Virus record (IMG/VR): IMGVR_UViG_3300007234_000023
Span: 1 to 44,534 of that record
DNA from: a virus
Length of the DNA stretch: 44,534 bases
Strand: one strand, 5' to 3'
Part shown: positions 16,847-26,119 of the stretch, piece after piece
How the letters are laid out: each line of letters starts with the position of its first letter
Position numbering within the stretch: the stretch's first letter is position 1
The notes under the pieces: model-generated
What the model was told of the DNA's origin: nothing
The model's database searches: none
What the model saw: only the letters and a program-made list of their open reading frames with translations
Program-made: the position numbers and the translations under genes

Positions 16847-19800
16847 ATGGCGACTGTTGCTGAACTGGAACAAGCCTTAATCAATGCAGATAAGGCTGGC
16901 AATACCGAGGATGCGCGTATACTTGCGCGAGAACTCCAAAGGGCTATGCAAGGTAGCGCCCCCACCGCCCCTGAAGAAACTATATTTCGCCGTCCACCTC
17001 CTGAAACTTCTTTTCTCGGCGAAGCTGCAAGAAGCGCAGAGTCTCTTGCGTCCAGCGTACGCACTGGCTTCGGCTCGTTATTAGGTAAGGAAGAGGCTGC
17101 CACTGCTGCTGAAGCAGGATTAGAAAGGCAACAAGCTATAGCAGAGCGTTATGGCGCCGCTCCATCTTTCCAAGATTATGTACAAACTTACCGTGAAGAA
17201 GGTTTACTCCCCGCTATAGGCGAAGCTATAAGCGATGTGCCTGAATTTATTGGTAGCCAAGCCCCTGTAATTACTAGCCTTGTAGCTGGCTCTCGGTTGG
17301 GTGCCATGGCAGGAGCTCCCCTTGGCCCTTATGGGGGGGCAATAGGTGGTATTGGTGGGGGCCTTCTTGCCCTCTTTCCGCAGTTTTATGGAGCAAACAT
17401 AGAGCGCCAAGCTCAAGTACAGATTGAACGTGGTGAAGAAGTTGATATTGACCGTGCCCGTGCTGCCGCTGGTGCTGCTGCGCAATCTGCGTTTGAATCT
17501 GTAGGTACTGGGGTTATCTTAGGTAAAAAACTTGTTAAGAAAGTACTGGGTCTTGCTGACGAAGCAGGTGATGTAGCAATACAGACAAACCGTGCCAGAC
17601 AGCAGTTACTAGAGCGTTCACAGCGTAGCCTTGCTGGTGGAGCTCGTCGGGCAGCCCTTGGTGGTGCCGCTGCTGAAGTACCCGTAGAGATTGCACAACA
17701 AGTTGTTGAGCGGTACCAAGCTGGCTTGGATGTCTTGTCTGATGATGCCTTACAGGAATACGGTGACGCCGCTTATGCCGCCTTGGTTGTTGGTGGTGGT
17801 CTTGCTGGCCCACGTGGTGCGGTTGAAACGCTGGGTGCAAGACGTGAGTTCCGTATGGGTGAGGAAGCAGCGCAAGCAGAACAACGGGCAGAGCAAGAAG
17901 CCGTTACTGGCGCCGTGGTAGAAGCACGCACAGCCGAACAAGAAGCTCAGGCTATGGTAGCTCCATTGCTGGCTGTAGATGAACGCCGTAGAGCTGAGGC
18001 ACGTGCGGCAGAGCAAGCTGACACTCTACGTTCTACTACAGTAATACCAAACACTGTTGCTGATTTAAAAGCATGGGGTAGAACTGTACTAGGTATAGGC
18101 CCTAGTGCCGATATAATTAAAGCTGATGGAGCCTTAGCAGGTAAGGATATATCAGACCCAGCGCAGGCAGCGGAAGTAAGAAGTATATTAGAAGCATACG
18201 CAAGTGCCCCCAAGAGAAGTTCCAGTATAATTGCTAAGATTGAGGAGTACTTACAACGCCCTGAGTTTGCTCCTGCTGCCGCTCCTGAAGAAGTTATTGC
18301 CCCAGAAGTAGTTACTGAAGAAGTTACTGCCCCAGAAGTAGTTACTGAAGAAGTTACTGCCCCAGAAGTAGTTACTGAAGAAGTTGCTGCCCCAGAAGTA
18401 GTTACTGAAGAAGTTGCTGCCCCAGAAGAAGTAGTTACTGAAGAAGTTGCTGCCCCAGAAGAAGTAGTTACTGAAGAAGTTACTGAAGAAGTTGCTGCCC
18501 CAGAAGAAGTAGTTACTGAAGAAGTTGCTGCCCCAGAAGTAGTTACTGAAGAAGTTACTGAAGAAGTTGCTGCCCCAGAAGTAGTTACTGAAGAAGTTAC
18601 TGAAGAAGTTGCTGCCCCAGAAGTAGTTACTGAAGAAGTTATTGAAGAAGTTGCTGCCCCTCCCACCGAGCCCACTACTCAGTTTGTGGCCCTTGAAAAC
18701 GAACCTCAAGTAGATAGGCGGACCACTGCGTACCTAGAAAGCCTGAGAGATGTGGATACTACAGTAGCAAAAGGTAAAAGTGCTACGGCGGAACAGACCG
18801 TAGCTAAGTACATGAAGCGTTTTACCCCGGGCAGTGCCCTGCAAGTTTTAGTAGCAGAAGCAGCACCTAAGTTTACTGAGCGAGAAGTAGCGGGTACCCA
18901 AGAGGAAGCACAGGAGGCTCTATTTTGGTTGATGCCTAAGCTATCGAAGCGAGGTCAGGCGGTAGTTGCTAGAACTGAAAGGAACGTTGAAACCATCAAA
19001 AATAATATTGAGCGGTATAAGGAACGTGCAAAACGCTATGCAGAGCAACAAGAGCAACTAAAAGAGGAAAGGATACTGACTAAAAAGGAAGCCGAAAAAG
19101 CTAGTAAAACATTAAGCGAAGCGGCCCAAGAGCTCCGAGTAGCGCAGATTATGGAGCAAAATCCCGACATATCTAAAGAAGATGCTATAAAACTATATAG
19201 GGTAGAGCAAAAAGAATACAGAATTCTTGCGGGTACAAAAGATACTGACGTAGATGAAAACGATAAACTTGCAAGGCTGCTAGAAGCCAAGATAAACATG
19301 AATAACCCAGAAATAGGTGGTCAAATACCTATGGGTAAAGAACGTGAGCGCAACGATTTAGCTAAGGAAGTAGCTGAATTTATATCCAACGGTGGTAAAG
19401 TCAAAGAGCTACCATCGGTTAGAGACCCCGATTGGAAGAAACAAACTATTGGCGCTCCAATATACAAAGGTAAATCCTTTAATCAAGAAACCGCAGACCT
19501 AATACGCAAAGGCAATGTTAACGAAATCATAACGGCACTTCTGTATAAACAGGCTGCTGGACCTGCCAAGCTGCTTCGTAAGATACGTAACCTTGGTATA
19601 AACCCAACTATCATCGTGGCAGAACTACCAGAGGGACGTAGTGGGCAGTATGACGCCGGTACGGACACCATCACTATAAGTCCGCAGTTTGGTATGAACG
19701 AGCAGACTATTCTGCATGAGCTTGGGCACGCAGCGTTGGCACGTGGTATTGCCAACCCGAATCTGAAAATATCCAAAGATTTCGTACGGTTCTTTGAGCA

Positions 19801-22792
19801 GCTTAAAGGTCAGCTTGGTGATGCTTATGGTGGTCAGAATCTCCAAGAATTTGCTGCTGAATATATTGGAAACCCAGAGTTCCAAGCATTGCTTAAGACT
19901 ATAAAAGCACCCCGTAGCGATAACTATTTTGTCAACATCATGCAGGCTATCGCTGAGTTTTTCGGGTTCCGTACCGCAGACAAGGCTGCCTATAAGTTCA
20001 TCTCTGACTTACTGGATGTCTCTCAAGATATTAGCCCACGCATAGGTGACGTGCTTGCTATGGCTACACCAGCAGCACAAGTAGATGCGATGAGTAAGAT
20101 AGAGCAGTTTGGTAGAGAAGCTACGAAATCTAGCTTACGCAAAACTAATAACGTGTTGGATGGTATTGCAGATTTCGGGTACAAGAAAAAAGCCTATGGA
20201 CTGCTACGCTACGATAACGTCAAAGACCTGTGGGGACAAAGACTAGCGGCTGCTAAAGCACGTGGAGAACCTAACCCCACCCTGCAAACTGCCTATGACA
20301 CGCTGTCTGACCTTATAGCTCAGTTGGAATTAAGACTGGGCGCAGAAGAGAAGATGCGTAAAGCCCTCAATAAGAAGTATGAAAAATTTGAAGCCATACA
20401 GAAAAAGCACCCTGACGCCACAGAGCGTCTAGGTAAACTTGCGCAGGATATACGTAGAGCGCGTATATCGTTTAACAAAGCGGACCAAACACCTTTTACT
20501 AAGAACCCTGAGTACGCAAAACTAAAAGCTAGGTTGGATGCACTGCCAAAACCTGTCAGGGATATGTACATCGAAATGCGTAATGATTTTGATAGCATGT
20601 ATGAGCAGTTCAAGGCTTTCGTTGCTAAGGTTGATAAAGATAACAACCAGAACGGTAAACTGCTTGAGGAGTTCCTTAATGATGTGCCAGTCGAAGGGTA
20701 TGTACCTTTTACTCGATTTGGTGACTTTATTGTAGACACTAAGCGCAACGGGATACGAGAGGTTCACCCGTTTGAATCTAGTCGGGCAAGAGATGAGTTT
20801 ATAAAAGCAGAGGGCTTAAAAGCCGCTGAGGAAGGCGCAGGTATCGCTGATATTGCTAACGGGCAGTACATAGCTTATGAGCGTGGTAGACAGCCAAGAT
20901 ACGATGTGACTGTACCATCTAGCGTATTTCTAACGCGTTTGATGGATTCCTTACCTGCGGATGCCGACCCGGAAGCACAACAAGCATACAGAGATGCAAT
21001 ATTCCAGACCTACTTATCTGTATATCCAGCGGGCTCGTTGAACAAAAACTTTATGAAAGCTGCGGAGTTGGAGGGTGCCAGTACAGATTTAGTGCGCACC
21101 TATGCGGATACTATGATTAAGTGGAGTCGCAAGATGCCACAGACGGAGTACATGCAGCCGATAGACAATGCGATTAAATACTTTAGGCCAGAAGAACTAG
21201 GTAAAAAAGGTGTTACAGACCCAGATATATTGGCGTTTGCCGCAAATATACAGGATAGGCAAAACTTTATACGTAACCCTAGCTATAACCCAATAACAAC
21301 TAGACTGACGACAGCCAGCTTCGGCATGTTTATTTTGGGTAGTGTCGCTTCAGCGGTGGTCAACTTATCTGTGCTCCCGATGCTAGTGTTCCCAACATTG
21401 GCAGCTAGGTTTGGCTATACAAATGCCACGGCAGCGATGAATCAAGCACGGAAAGTGGTTGGTAAATCAATCAGTGACGCAAACTGGGGTATGACTGGTG
21501 GTGACTGGGGTACTGGTACGAAATATAAAAACTTATTTAACACACTACAAGACCACGGTCAGCTAGAACATACGTTAGCAAGAGAAGTCATGGAAGGTTC
21601 GCGTATGAGAACTGAAGACTACTCTAGTATGAGCGCCAAAATTATGAACCTTCTGGCGGTACCGTTTAGTGCCACGGAGCGATACAACCGTGCGTTTACT
21701 GCTGTGTCTGCTTATGAGTTAGCGAAGCGTGATGGTATGTCTGAAGCTAACGCCGTACAGTTTGCATTGAAAACAGTTAAGGATATGAACACCTCTGGTA
21801 CACATACTACCGCTGCACCACTTATGCAAACTGACTTGGGGCGTGTATTTTTCACCTTTAAGTCTTTCAATATTAACAGTGCTTACGTAATAGGAAGGGC
21901 GTGGAAAAACGCTGTAGCTGGAGAGGACCCTCAGTTAGTAGCTATGGCTCGTAGGCAGTTGCTGGGCATATATGCCATGAGTGGTGCGATTGCTGGTATG
22001 GCGGGACTTCCGTTTATGGGCTCAGTAGCTTTCCTAGCCAACTTATTGGTACCCGATGATGAGGATGAGCCTTTTGACCTCAAGGAAGAAATGCGTCTAG
22101 CTGCTGGAGAACTGGCATATCGGGGTCCATTGAGCTACCTGACTAATCTTGACATCGGTAGCCGTGTAGCTTTGGCAAACGATTTGGTATTCCGAGACGA
22201 CCCACGTGGTGTGGCAGAAGCTGGGTATATGAGAACTGCTTTGATGACTGCCTTCGGACCTATGGGTAGTGCCGCTATTAACTTTGAGCGTGGTATGAAC
22301 GAAATAGCTGACGGCAATACCTACCGTGGTGTTGAGTATATGATGCCTACCTTCGTACGTAACTTCATGCGTGGTGGGCGGTACATGGTAGACGGCGGGG
22401 TTATGACCTTGAATGGTGATGTAATTACTACTGACATCAGTGCCTACAGTAAAGTTATGCAGATGGCTGGCTTTGCCCCAACTAACTTATCTGACCTCTA
22501 CGAGCGTAGGGCGTTTGCTTCCCGTCGTGAAGAGTTTTTAAATGCGAAAAAGACCCAGTACTTAACTGAAATATTCGCGGCTAGGCAGGCTAATGACTTA
22601 CAAGGCGAGATAGAGGCCAGACGTAGGCTGCAAGAACTTGGTAGGCGGAACCCCGGACTTATTGATGAGAACACAATAAGCAGGTCTATAAATGCTCGGG
22701 AAGCTAGGCTGAGGGAAGATTTGAATGGTCTGCGTTTATCACGTGTTGGAGAACGAATTGCTAGAGAACGCTACGGGCTAGGTGAGGACTAA
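16847..22792 (+). CDS. Giant virion/ejection polyvalent protein with zinc metallopeptidase motif
   Basis: 1981 residues. It begins with a small helical module (MATVAELEQALINADKAGN), then a Gly-rich hydrophobic segment at about 148-182. A Val/Glu/Pro repeat fills residues 479-604, and a Lys/Glu coiled coil follows (about 700-790). A zincin motif HELGH at 957-961 has nearby acidic candidates for the third ligand (Glu1001 or Glu1005 in LQEFAAEY). The C-terminal third has two hydrophobic blocks (about 1488-1525 and 1704-1737) and resembles large polyvalent or ejected phage proteins. The family model is entry with the DNA, passage through the envelope and action on the cell. The metallopeptidase could process wall, periplasmic or cytoplasmic targets; its substrate is unknown. 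Confidence 0.82.
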   Translation: MATVAELEQALINADKAGNTEDARILARELQRAMQGSAPTAPEETIFRRPPPETSFLGEAARSAESLASSVRTGFGSLLGKEEAATAAEAGLERQQAIAERYGAAPSFQDYVQTYREEGLLPAIGEAISDVPEFIGSQAPVITSLVAGSRLGAMAGAPLGPYGGAIGGIGGGLLALFPQFYGANIERQAQVQIERGEEVDIDRARAAAGAAAQSAFESVGTGVILGKKLVKKVLGLADEAGDVAIQTNRARQQLLERSQRSLAGGARRAALGGAAAEVPVEIAQQVVERYQAGLDVLSDDALQEYGDAAYAALVVGGGLAGPRGAVETLGARREFRMGEEAAQAEQRAEQEAVTGAVVEARTAEQEAQAMVAPLLAVDERRRAEARAAEQADTLRSTTVIPNTVADLKAWGRTVLGIGPSADIIKADGALAGKDISDPAQAAEVRSILEAYASAPKRSSSIIAKIEEYLQRPEFAPAAAPEEVIAPEVVTEEVTAPEVVTEEVTAPEVVTEEVAAPEVVTEEVAAPEEVVTEEVAAPEEVVTEEVTEEVAAPEEVVTEEVAAPEVVTEEVTEEVAAPEVVTEEVTEEVAAPEVVTEEVIEEVAAPPTEPTTQFVALENEPQVDRRTTAYLESLRDVDTTVAKGKSATAEQTVAKYMKRFTPGSALQVLVAEAAPKFTEREVAGTQEEAQEALFWLMPKLSKRGQAVVARTERNVETIKNNIERYKERAKRYAEQQEQLKEERILTKKEAEKASKTLSEAAQELRVAQIMEQNPDISKEDAIKLYRVEQKEYRILAGTKDTDVDENDKLARLLEAKINMNNPEIGGQIPMGKERERNDLAKEVAEFISNGGKVKELPSVRDPDWKKQTIGAPIYKGKSFNQETADLIRKGNVNEIITALLYKQAAGPAKLLRKIRNLGINPTIIVAELPEGRSGQYDAGTDTITISPQFGMNEQTILHELGHAALARGIANPNLKISKDFVRFFEQLKGQLGDAYGGQNLQEFAAEYIGNPEFQALLKTIKAPRSDNYFVNIMQAIAEFFGFRTADKAAYKFISDLLDVSQDISPRIGDVLAMATPAAQVDAMSKIEQFGREATKSSLRKTNNVLDGIADFGYKKKAYGLLRYDNVKDLWGQRLAAAKARGEPNPTLQTAYDTLSDLIAQLELRLGAEEKMRKALNKKYEKFEAIQKKHPDATERLGKLAQDIRRARISFNKADQTPFTKNPEYAKLKARLDALPKPVRDMYIEMRNDFDSMYEQFKAFVAKVDKDNNQNGKLLEEFLNDVPVEGYVPFTRFGDFIVDTKRNGIREVHPFESSRARDEFIKAEGLKAAEEGAGIADIANGQYIAYERGRQPRYDVTVPSSVFLTRLMDSLPADADPEAQQAYRDAIFQTYLSVYPAGSLNKNFMKAAELEGASTDLVRTYADTMIKWSRKMPQTEYMQPIDNAIKYFRPEELGKKGVTDPDILAFAANIQDRQNFIRNPSYNPITTRLTTASFGMFILGSVASAVVNLSVLPMLVFPTLAARFGYTNATAAMNQARKVVGKSISDANWGMTGGDWGTGTKYKNLFNTLQDHGQLEHTLAREVMEGSRMRTEDYSSMSAKIMNLLAVPFSATERYNRAFTAVSAYELAKRDGMSEANAVQFALKTVKDMNTSGTHTTAAPLMQTDLGRVFFTFKSFNINSAYVIGRAWKNAVAGEDPQLVAMARRQLLGIYAMSGAIAGMAGLPFMGSVAFLANLLVPDDEDEPFDLKEEMRLAAGELAYRGPLSYLTNLDIGSRVALANDLVFRDDPRGVAEAGYMRTALMTAFGPMGSAAINFERGMNEIADGNTYRGVEYMMPTFVRNFMRGGRYMVDGGVMTLNGDVITTDISAYSKVMQMAGFAPTNLSDLYERRAFASRREEFLNAKKTQYLTEIFAARQANDLQGEIEARRRLQELGRRNPGLIDENTISRSINAREARLREDLNGLRLSRVGERIARERYGLGED
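18280..18657 (+). repeat. Tandem repeat encoding VTEEV(T/A)APE units
   Basis: About 370 bases built from blocks such as gttactgaagaagtt and gctgccccagaagta in units of 15, 30 and 33 bases. The protein repeat is an extended acidic Pro/Val linker. Unit lengths stay multiples of three. Long antisense open frames here are by-products of the repeat. Confidence 0.93.
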
Positions 22793-22983
22793 ACTCTCCA
22801 TACCCGTACGCCTCGCACCCCATCTTCTATAACTGCTTTTGTAACTGTCTTATAACGTAACCTTCCAGTTACGTTAGTAATATCTGCTTTTGCTTGGGTA
22901 GTGTTTAAGCATGGTATGAAGAAGGAATGCCCACGCTTAAACTTCTTCCAATTAATCTCGTACGTCACTTTCTCTATCTTCAC
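22789..22983 (-). CDS. Small basic protein at the end of the early block
   Basis: 64 residues, starting with GTG 22983 behind GAGGAGG. It overlaps the primase gene end by 32 bases and its stop overlaps the end of the giant virion gene on the other strand by 4 bases. It begins MKIEKVTYEINWKKFKRGHS and has a central TNVTGRLRYKT. The N-terminal KVTYEINWKKFKRGHSFF style recalls small phage proteins with a compact beta fold, but no family is recognised. It is probably translated with the primase. Confidence 0.7.
   Translation of the reverse strand: MKIEKVTYEINWKKFKRGHSFFIPCLNTTQAKADITNVTGRLRYKTVTKAVIEDGVRGVRVWRV
22853..22876. other. 9-bp inverted repeat at the convergent gene boundary
   Basis: Perfect arms TAACGTAAC and GTTACGTTA flank a six-base loop. 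It lies about 60-85 bases past the giant virion gene and inside the 64-residue gene. It has no adjoining T-tract on either strand, so an intrinsic terminator is weak; a bidirectional brake or protein site is possible. Confidence 0.5.
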
Positions 22984-25828
22984 CAGCGTCCTCCTCAGCA
23001 GTCTCTTCGTCTGCTGGTATAAAGGATTCCATACTTAGGAAGTCAGGGGGTGAATTACGATGGTCAATAATCAAACATCGCGGCGACGAACTGATGTCCA
23101 CCTTCATGCCTTTTGCTATACGCTTGTTGTCAAGCTCAAACGCAACACCACGCTTTTTAAGCTCACGTAAGAACTCACGGTAGTCCACTTGCTGCTCTGA
23201 GAAATGTTGCCGTAGAAACTTAATCACATAGTAGCTTTTCATGGTGTCAGGCTCGTACCGTATGCGAAGCTCCCTGCGAGGCAGCATCCTAGGTAGAGGT
23301 GGTATTTTAGTGCGTTGGTCTGCTTGGTCATCAACAGCTAATATGCAGTCCATATTGCTAATTACGTACTCACTGAGTACAGTTTCACAGTTATCCAGTG
23401 GGGGAGCAGTATCTTCTTTCATGGTACCTAACTTAGCAATGATTTGCTTATAGATACGTTGCATGTCGAACTTGATAATCCCCAGCTTGTTTATAATAAG
23501 ACCAGCGGTGAAGTTGCATGCTAAAACCGCAGCCCAATTACGCTCACGTTGAGTCAAGCCAAGGTCATTACTTACTTTAAGTCTTACTCTTTCTAACGTA
23601 ACTTTAACCTCATCAAGGTTAGCTATTACGTACTGCACGAAAGGCACAATAGCATGCCCGTAGTTTGAGTTGAGCTGCTGGTCAAATAAACGCACCCCTT
23701 CGTCACGACTTACTACGGTACTGTGCTCCACAGGGAACTCTAGCAGCCGCATGAGCTCACCGTCTGGGGTTTTCTTGCCGTCTTGTAGTTTTTGCACAAA
23801 CGATGAGTTGGAAGCAGACAAGGTTATGTTTCGCCACGTAGTATTATTCAGACGCAGTTTATTTGAGCTGGCTTCATTACGCTCCTTACCTTTACCCTGA
23901 GAGAAAGCGTACATCATGTCAGACAAATCCTCTTTGCGAATATTAGTCATCTCGTCTATGGGGTTGACTATGTTATTCAAGATACCTGCCTTAGTAATCT
24001 TGGAGTTCTTAGTATCTTCTGGATTACCTAGTAGCATCTCTGGGTGACCACATACGCTAGCTGCTGCACGCAATACGGTGGTTTTACCTGCTCCAGATAA
24101 GCTATGAATCAGATTAATTACACAACCTTTCTGCTCTGTAAACTTAAGCAGCGGAGACCCAAACCCAGATAACGCGGCAAAGGCTTGCACTTCCAAACCC
24201 TCGCGGTTATATAGCATGAACACCTCAGCCCACTTCTCTAGCGTGCCTTGTGGTTCAAAATATGGAGCTACGTTATCTGTTATGGTAGACGGTGGTGAAT
24301 GATATACGTGGTCATGTGTTATCTCTCTACTGCCAACAATAAACTTAGTATTATTATCAGCCCAACCAAACTGGTCACGCATAATTTCTGCACTCCTTTT
24401 ATTTTGTAAGTCTTTTATTGATTGAACTACGAATATAGCCAGTAGCTTGAACGCGGTGTCTCCAGTGACTACACCGTTTTTAGATAATTCCTTTCTAAGC
24501 TCTGACCTTTCAGTTACTTTAGTATTTGGTATTACAAATTCTTTCATGCCATCTTTAGGTAAATGCACCCGCATAACTACGACATCCCCTGCATGTGGGT
24601 CTGTCATACGTTTGACTACATATATGTCATTTTCATAGACCAGCTTAGGCTCTTCGCCCTCCATTATGTACAAACCACCGTTCTTACCACGGAAGAAGGG
24701 TTCTGGCACTTCTGGTATGGTTACGGTAGATACTTCGTTGTTTTCATCTTCTACTTCAACAACGTTATCTGCCTCAGTAGCGCGTATTATTTCCTTACCT
24801 AAAGTTATGGGTCCGCGTATCTTGCCTTTAAAGGGGCAGCCGTCACATCCACCGGGGTTATTTTCTTCAAATTTAAGGCAGCTATGGGGGCCAGCAATGT
24901 GGGCTATTTTCTTTTCAACTTCCTCGGGGTCGTACTCTGGGTGCTCTGCTGACAGCTTATGTATTGCTTTGTTACTATCGGAACAGAACTTAGCGACGGA
25001 CAGGGCGTTAAACCACCTAGGTTCCGCCAACGTTGCTCTTTCGGTATAGCATTGCAGTAGCTGATTACACCCGTCACCTTCTGCACTACGCCGCATAATC
25101 TTAGCAAACGAGGACTCCATGTTGTCCAAAATCTTCTGACCAAGTGCGGTCAATTTGCGCCCTGAGTGCGCCTGTTTTAAGAAAGCTGACTCTTGAACCC
25201 CCAGTATGTCCTTAATATCATCATAGGAAATCGGTGAACCAACCATCATTACAGATACTTTGGTAGGTGGGTTGTCCTTAAAGTTATAGGTACCCGGTAT
25301 CCGCAGCACCCTAGCAACTTCAAATACTGCACGGTCGACGTAGAGCTTTTGGGTATCGCATACGTCACGTAGCCTAGCTGCGACAGGCTCCCACTCGTCT
25401 CGGGTGATTGCTTCTTCTAGCACCCAGTACACGTGTAGCCCGCGCCCTGAGTTGACCACAGTTGGTTTAGGTAAGCCAGTTACTTGGCAGAACCGTTTAA
25501 GCTCTGTAAGTGCGGCAGTCTGGTTGATATACCCTTGGGGTATGCCCGTCTTGGAGTTTTCTTCTGCCTTACTAGGTCCACAGTCTAGGTCTAACCAAAA
25601 GGCTTTTAGTGAGCGTACGTTATCCTGCTTACGGCTTTCATCGGTATCAAACTTAGCAACAGCAAAGAATGTATTTAACCCTTTTGAAACGTAATGTTCT
25701 GCTAGCTCATCTAACTCTTCTCTTGTAGCTACTAACCTTTGTGTGATTTTATTATCTGGTGATATACCTAGTACGCAATAGAACCCGGCCTCGGGTTGTA
25801 CGTAAGATAATAAGTCAAAATCATTCAT
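22952..25828 (-). CDS. Primase-helicase: AEP-type primase fused to DUF927-like SF3/AAA helicase
   Basis: 958 residues. The N-terminal primase (PrimPol/AEP) has FWLDLDCG with Asp80 and Asp82, NSGRGLHVYW (Ser127-His132) and Asp165 before RVLRIPGTYNF, the usual metal and nucleotide residues. A Cys cluster (CLKFEENNPGGCDGCPF, about 330-347) looks like a zinc or Fe-S site. The C-terminal ATPase has Walker A SGAGKTT at about 575-583, IDEMTN as Walker B-like, and ITLSASNSSF, the pattern of DUF927/D5 helicases. It should make primers and unwind DNA for the phage polymerase. No clear ribosome site precedes ATG 25828; a small hairpin lies just upstream. It is the last large gene of the early block. Confidence 0.88.
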   Translation of the reverse strand: MNDFDLLSYVQPEAGFYCVLGISPDNKITQRLVATREELDELAEHYVSKGLNTFFAVAKFDTDESRKQDNVRSLKAFWLDLDCGPSKAEENSKTGIPQGYINQTAALTELKRFCQVTGLPKPTVVNSGRGLHVYWVLEEAITRDEWEPVAARLRDVCDTQKLYVDRAVFEVARVLRIPGTYNFKDNPPTKVSVMMVGSPISYDDIKDILGVQESAFLKQAHSGRKLTALGQKILDNMESSFAKIMRRSAEGDGCNQLLQCYTERATLAEPRWFNALSVAKFCSDSNKAIHKLSAEHPEYDPEEVEKKIAHIAGPHSCLKFEENNPGGCDGCPFKGKIRGPITLGKEIIRATEADNVVEVEDENNEVSTVTIPEVPEPFFRGKNGGLYIMEGEEPKLVYENDIYVVKRMTDPHAGDVVVMRVHLPKDGMKEFVIPNTKVTERSELRKELSKNGVVTGDTAFKLLAIFVVQSIKDLQNKRSAEIMRDQFGWADNNTKFIVGSREITHDHVYHSPPSTITDNVAPYFEPQGTLEKWAEVFMLYNREGLEVQAFAALSGFGSPLLKFTEQKGCVINLIHSLSGAGKTTVLRAAASVCGHPEMLLGNPEDTKNSKITKAGILNNIVNPIDEMTNIRKEDLSDMMYAFSQGKGKERNEASSNKLRLNNTTWRNITLSASNSSFVQKLQDGKKTPDGELMRLLEFPVEHSTVVSRDEGVRLFDQQLNSNYGHAIVPFVQYVIANLDEVKVTLERVRLKVSNDLGLTQRERNWAAVLACNFTAGLIINKLGIIKFDMQRIYKQIIAKLGTMKEDTAPPLDNCETVLSEYVISNMDCILAVDDQADQRTKIPPLPRMLPRRELRIRYEPDTMKSYYVIKFLRQHFSEQQVDYREFLRELKKRGVAFELDNKRIAKGMKVDISSSPRCLIIDHRNSPPDFLSMESFIPADEETAEEDAGEDRESDVRD

Positions 25829-25838
25829 CTTTTTTCAG

Positions 25839-25854
25839 GGGGAACTATATCCCC
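25839..25854 (-). other. Short hairpin in the primase leader
   Basis: GGGGA and TCCCC arms around a six-base loop, 11 bases before the primase ATG on the minus strand. The gene lacks a good Shine-Dalgarno site, so the hairpin may affect initiation. The evidence is structural only. Confidence 0.4.
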
Positions 25855-25888
25855 AAGTATCCTCGGTAGCATCTAATTGTTTTAGTTA

Positions 25889-26119
25889 TTATGTGAAATC
25901 CAGTAACAGCTCTTCGATAGCCGTAGACTGTTTAGTGCTCGGTTTATGGGTAGCACAGAACCAGTTGTATATAGTCTGCCTAGTCACACCCAACTTCTCA
26001 GCGATGGTAGTAACAGGAACATCATACTCGATGCACATGCGTCCTAACTTCACGCCAATGGATGTGACGTCGGCAGCTTGGTTCAGCTTTATAACCCTTG
26101 AGCTATAACCGTGTTTCAT
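25889..26119 (-). CDS. Helix-turn-helix DNA-binding protein
   Basis: 76 residues. A helix-turn-helix is clear at about 37-60 (TTIAEKLGVTRQTIYNWF). The fold resembles Cro/CI-like or resolvase-type regulators. Its start overlaps the stop of the candidate ssDNA-binding gene (TGATG) and it shows no ribosome site of its own, which suggests coupling. It could regulate early transcription or help load the primase downstream. Its operator is unknown; the palindromes at 37.7-44.5 kb are candidates. Confidence 0.8.
   Translation of the reverse strand: MKHGYSSRVIKLNQAADVTSIGVKLGRMCIEYDVPVTTIAEKLGVTRQTIYNWFCATHKPSTKQSTAIEELLLDFT

Noticed and set aside
16304-16873. Antisense 189-residue Ser/Arg-rich frame
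   Set aside because: Mirror of the charged coiled coil on the sense strand; no start signal or known motif.
17947-18709. Long antisense open frames (152 and 242 residues) over the Val/Glu repeat
   Set aside because: They are low-complexity translations of the repeat on the other strand, with no ribosome site and no domain; the sense gene is continuous.
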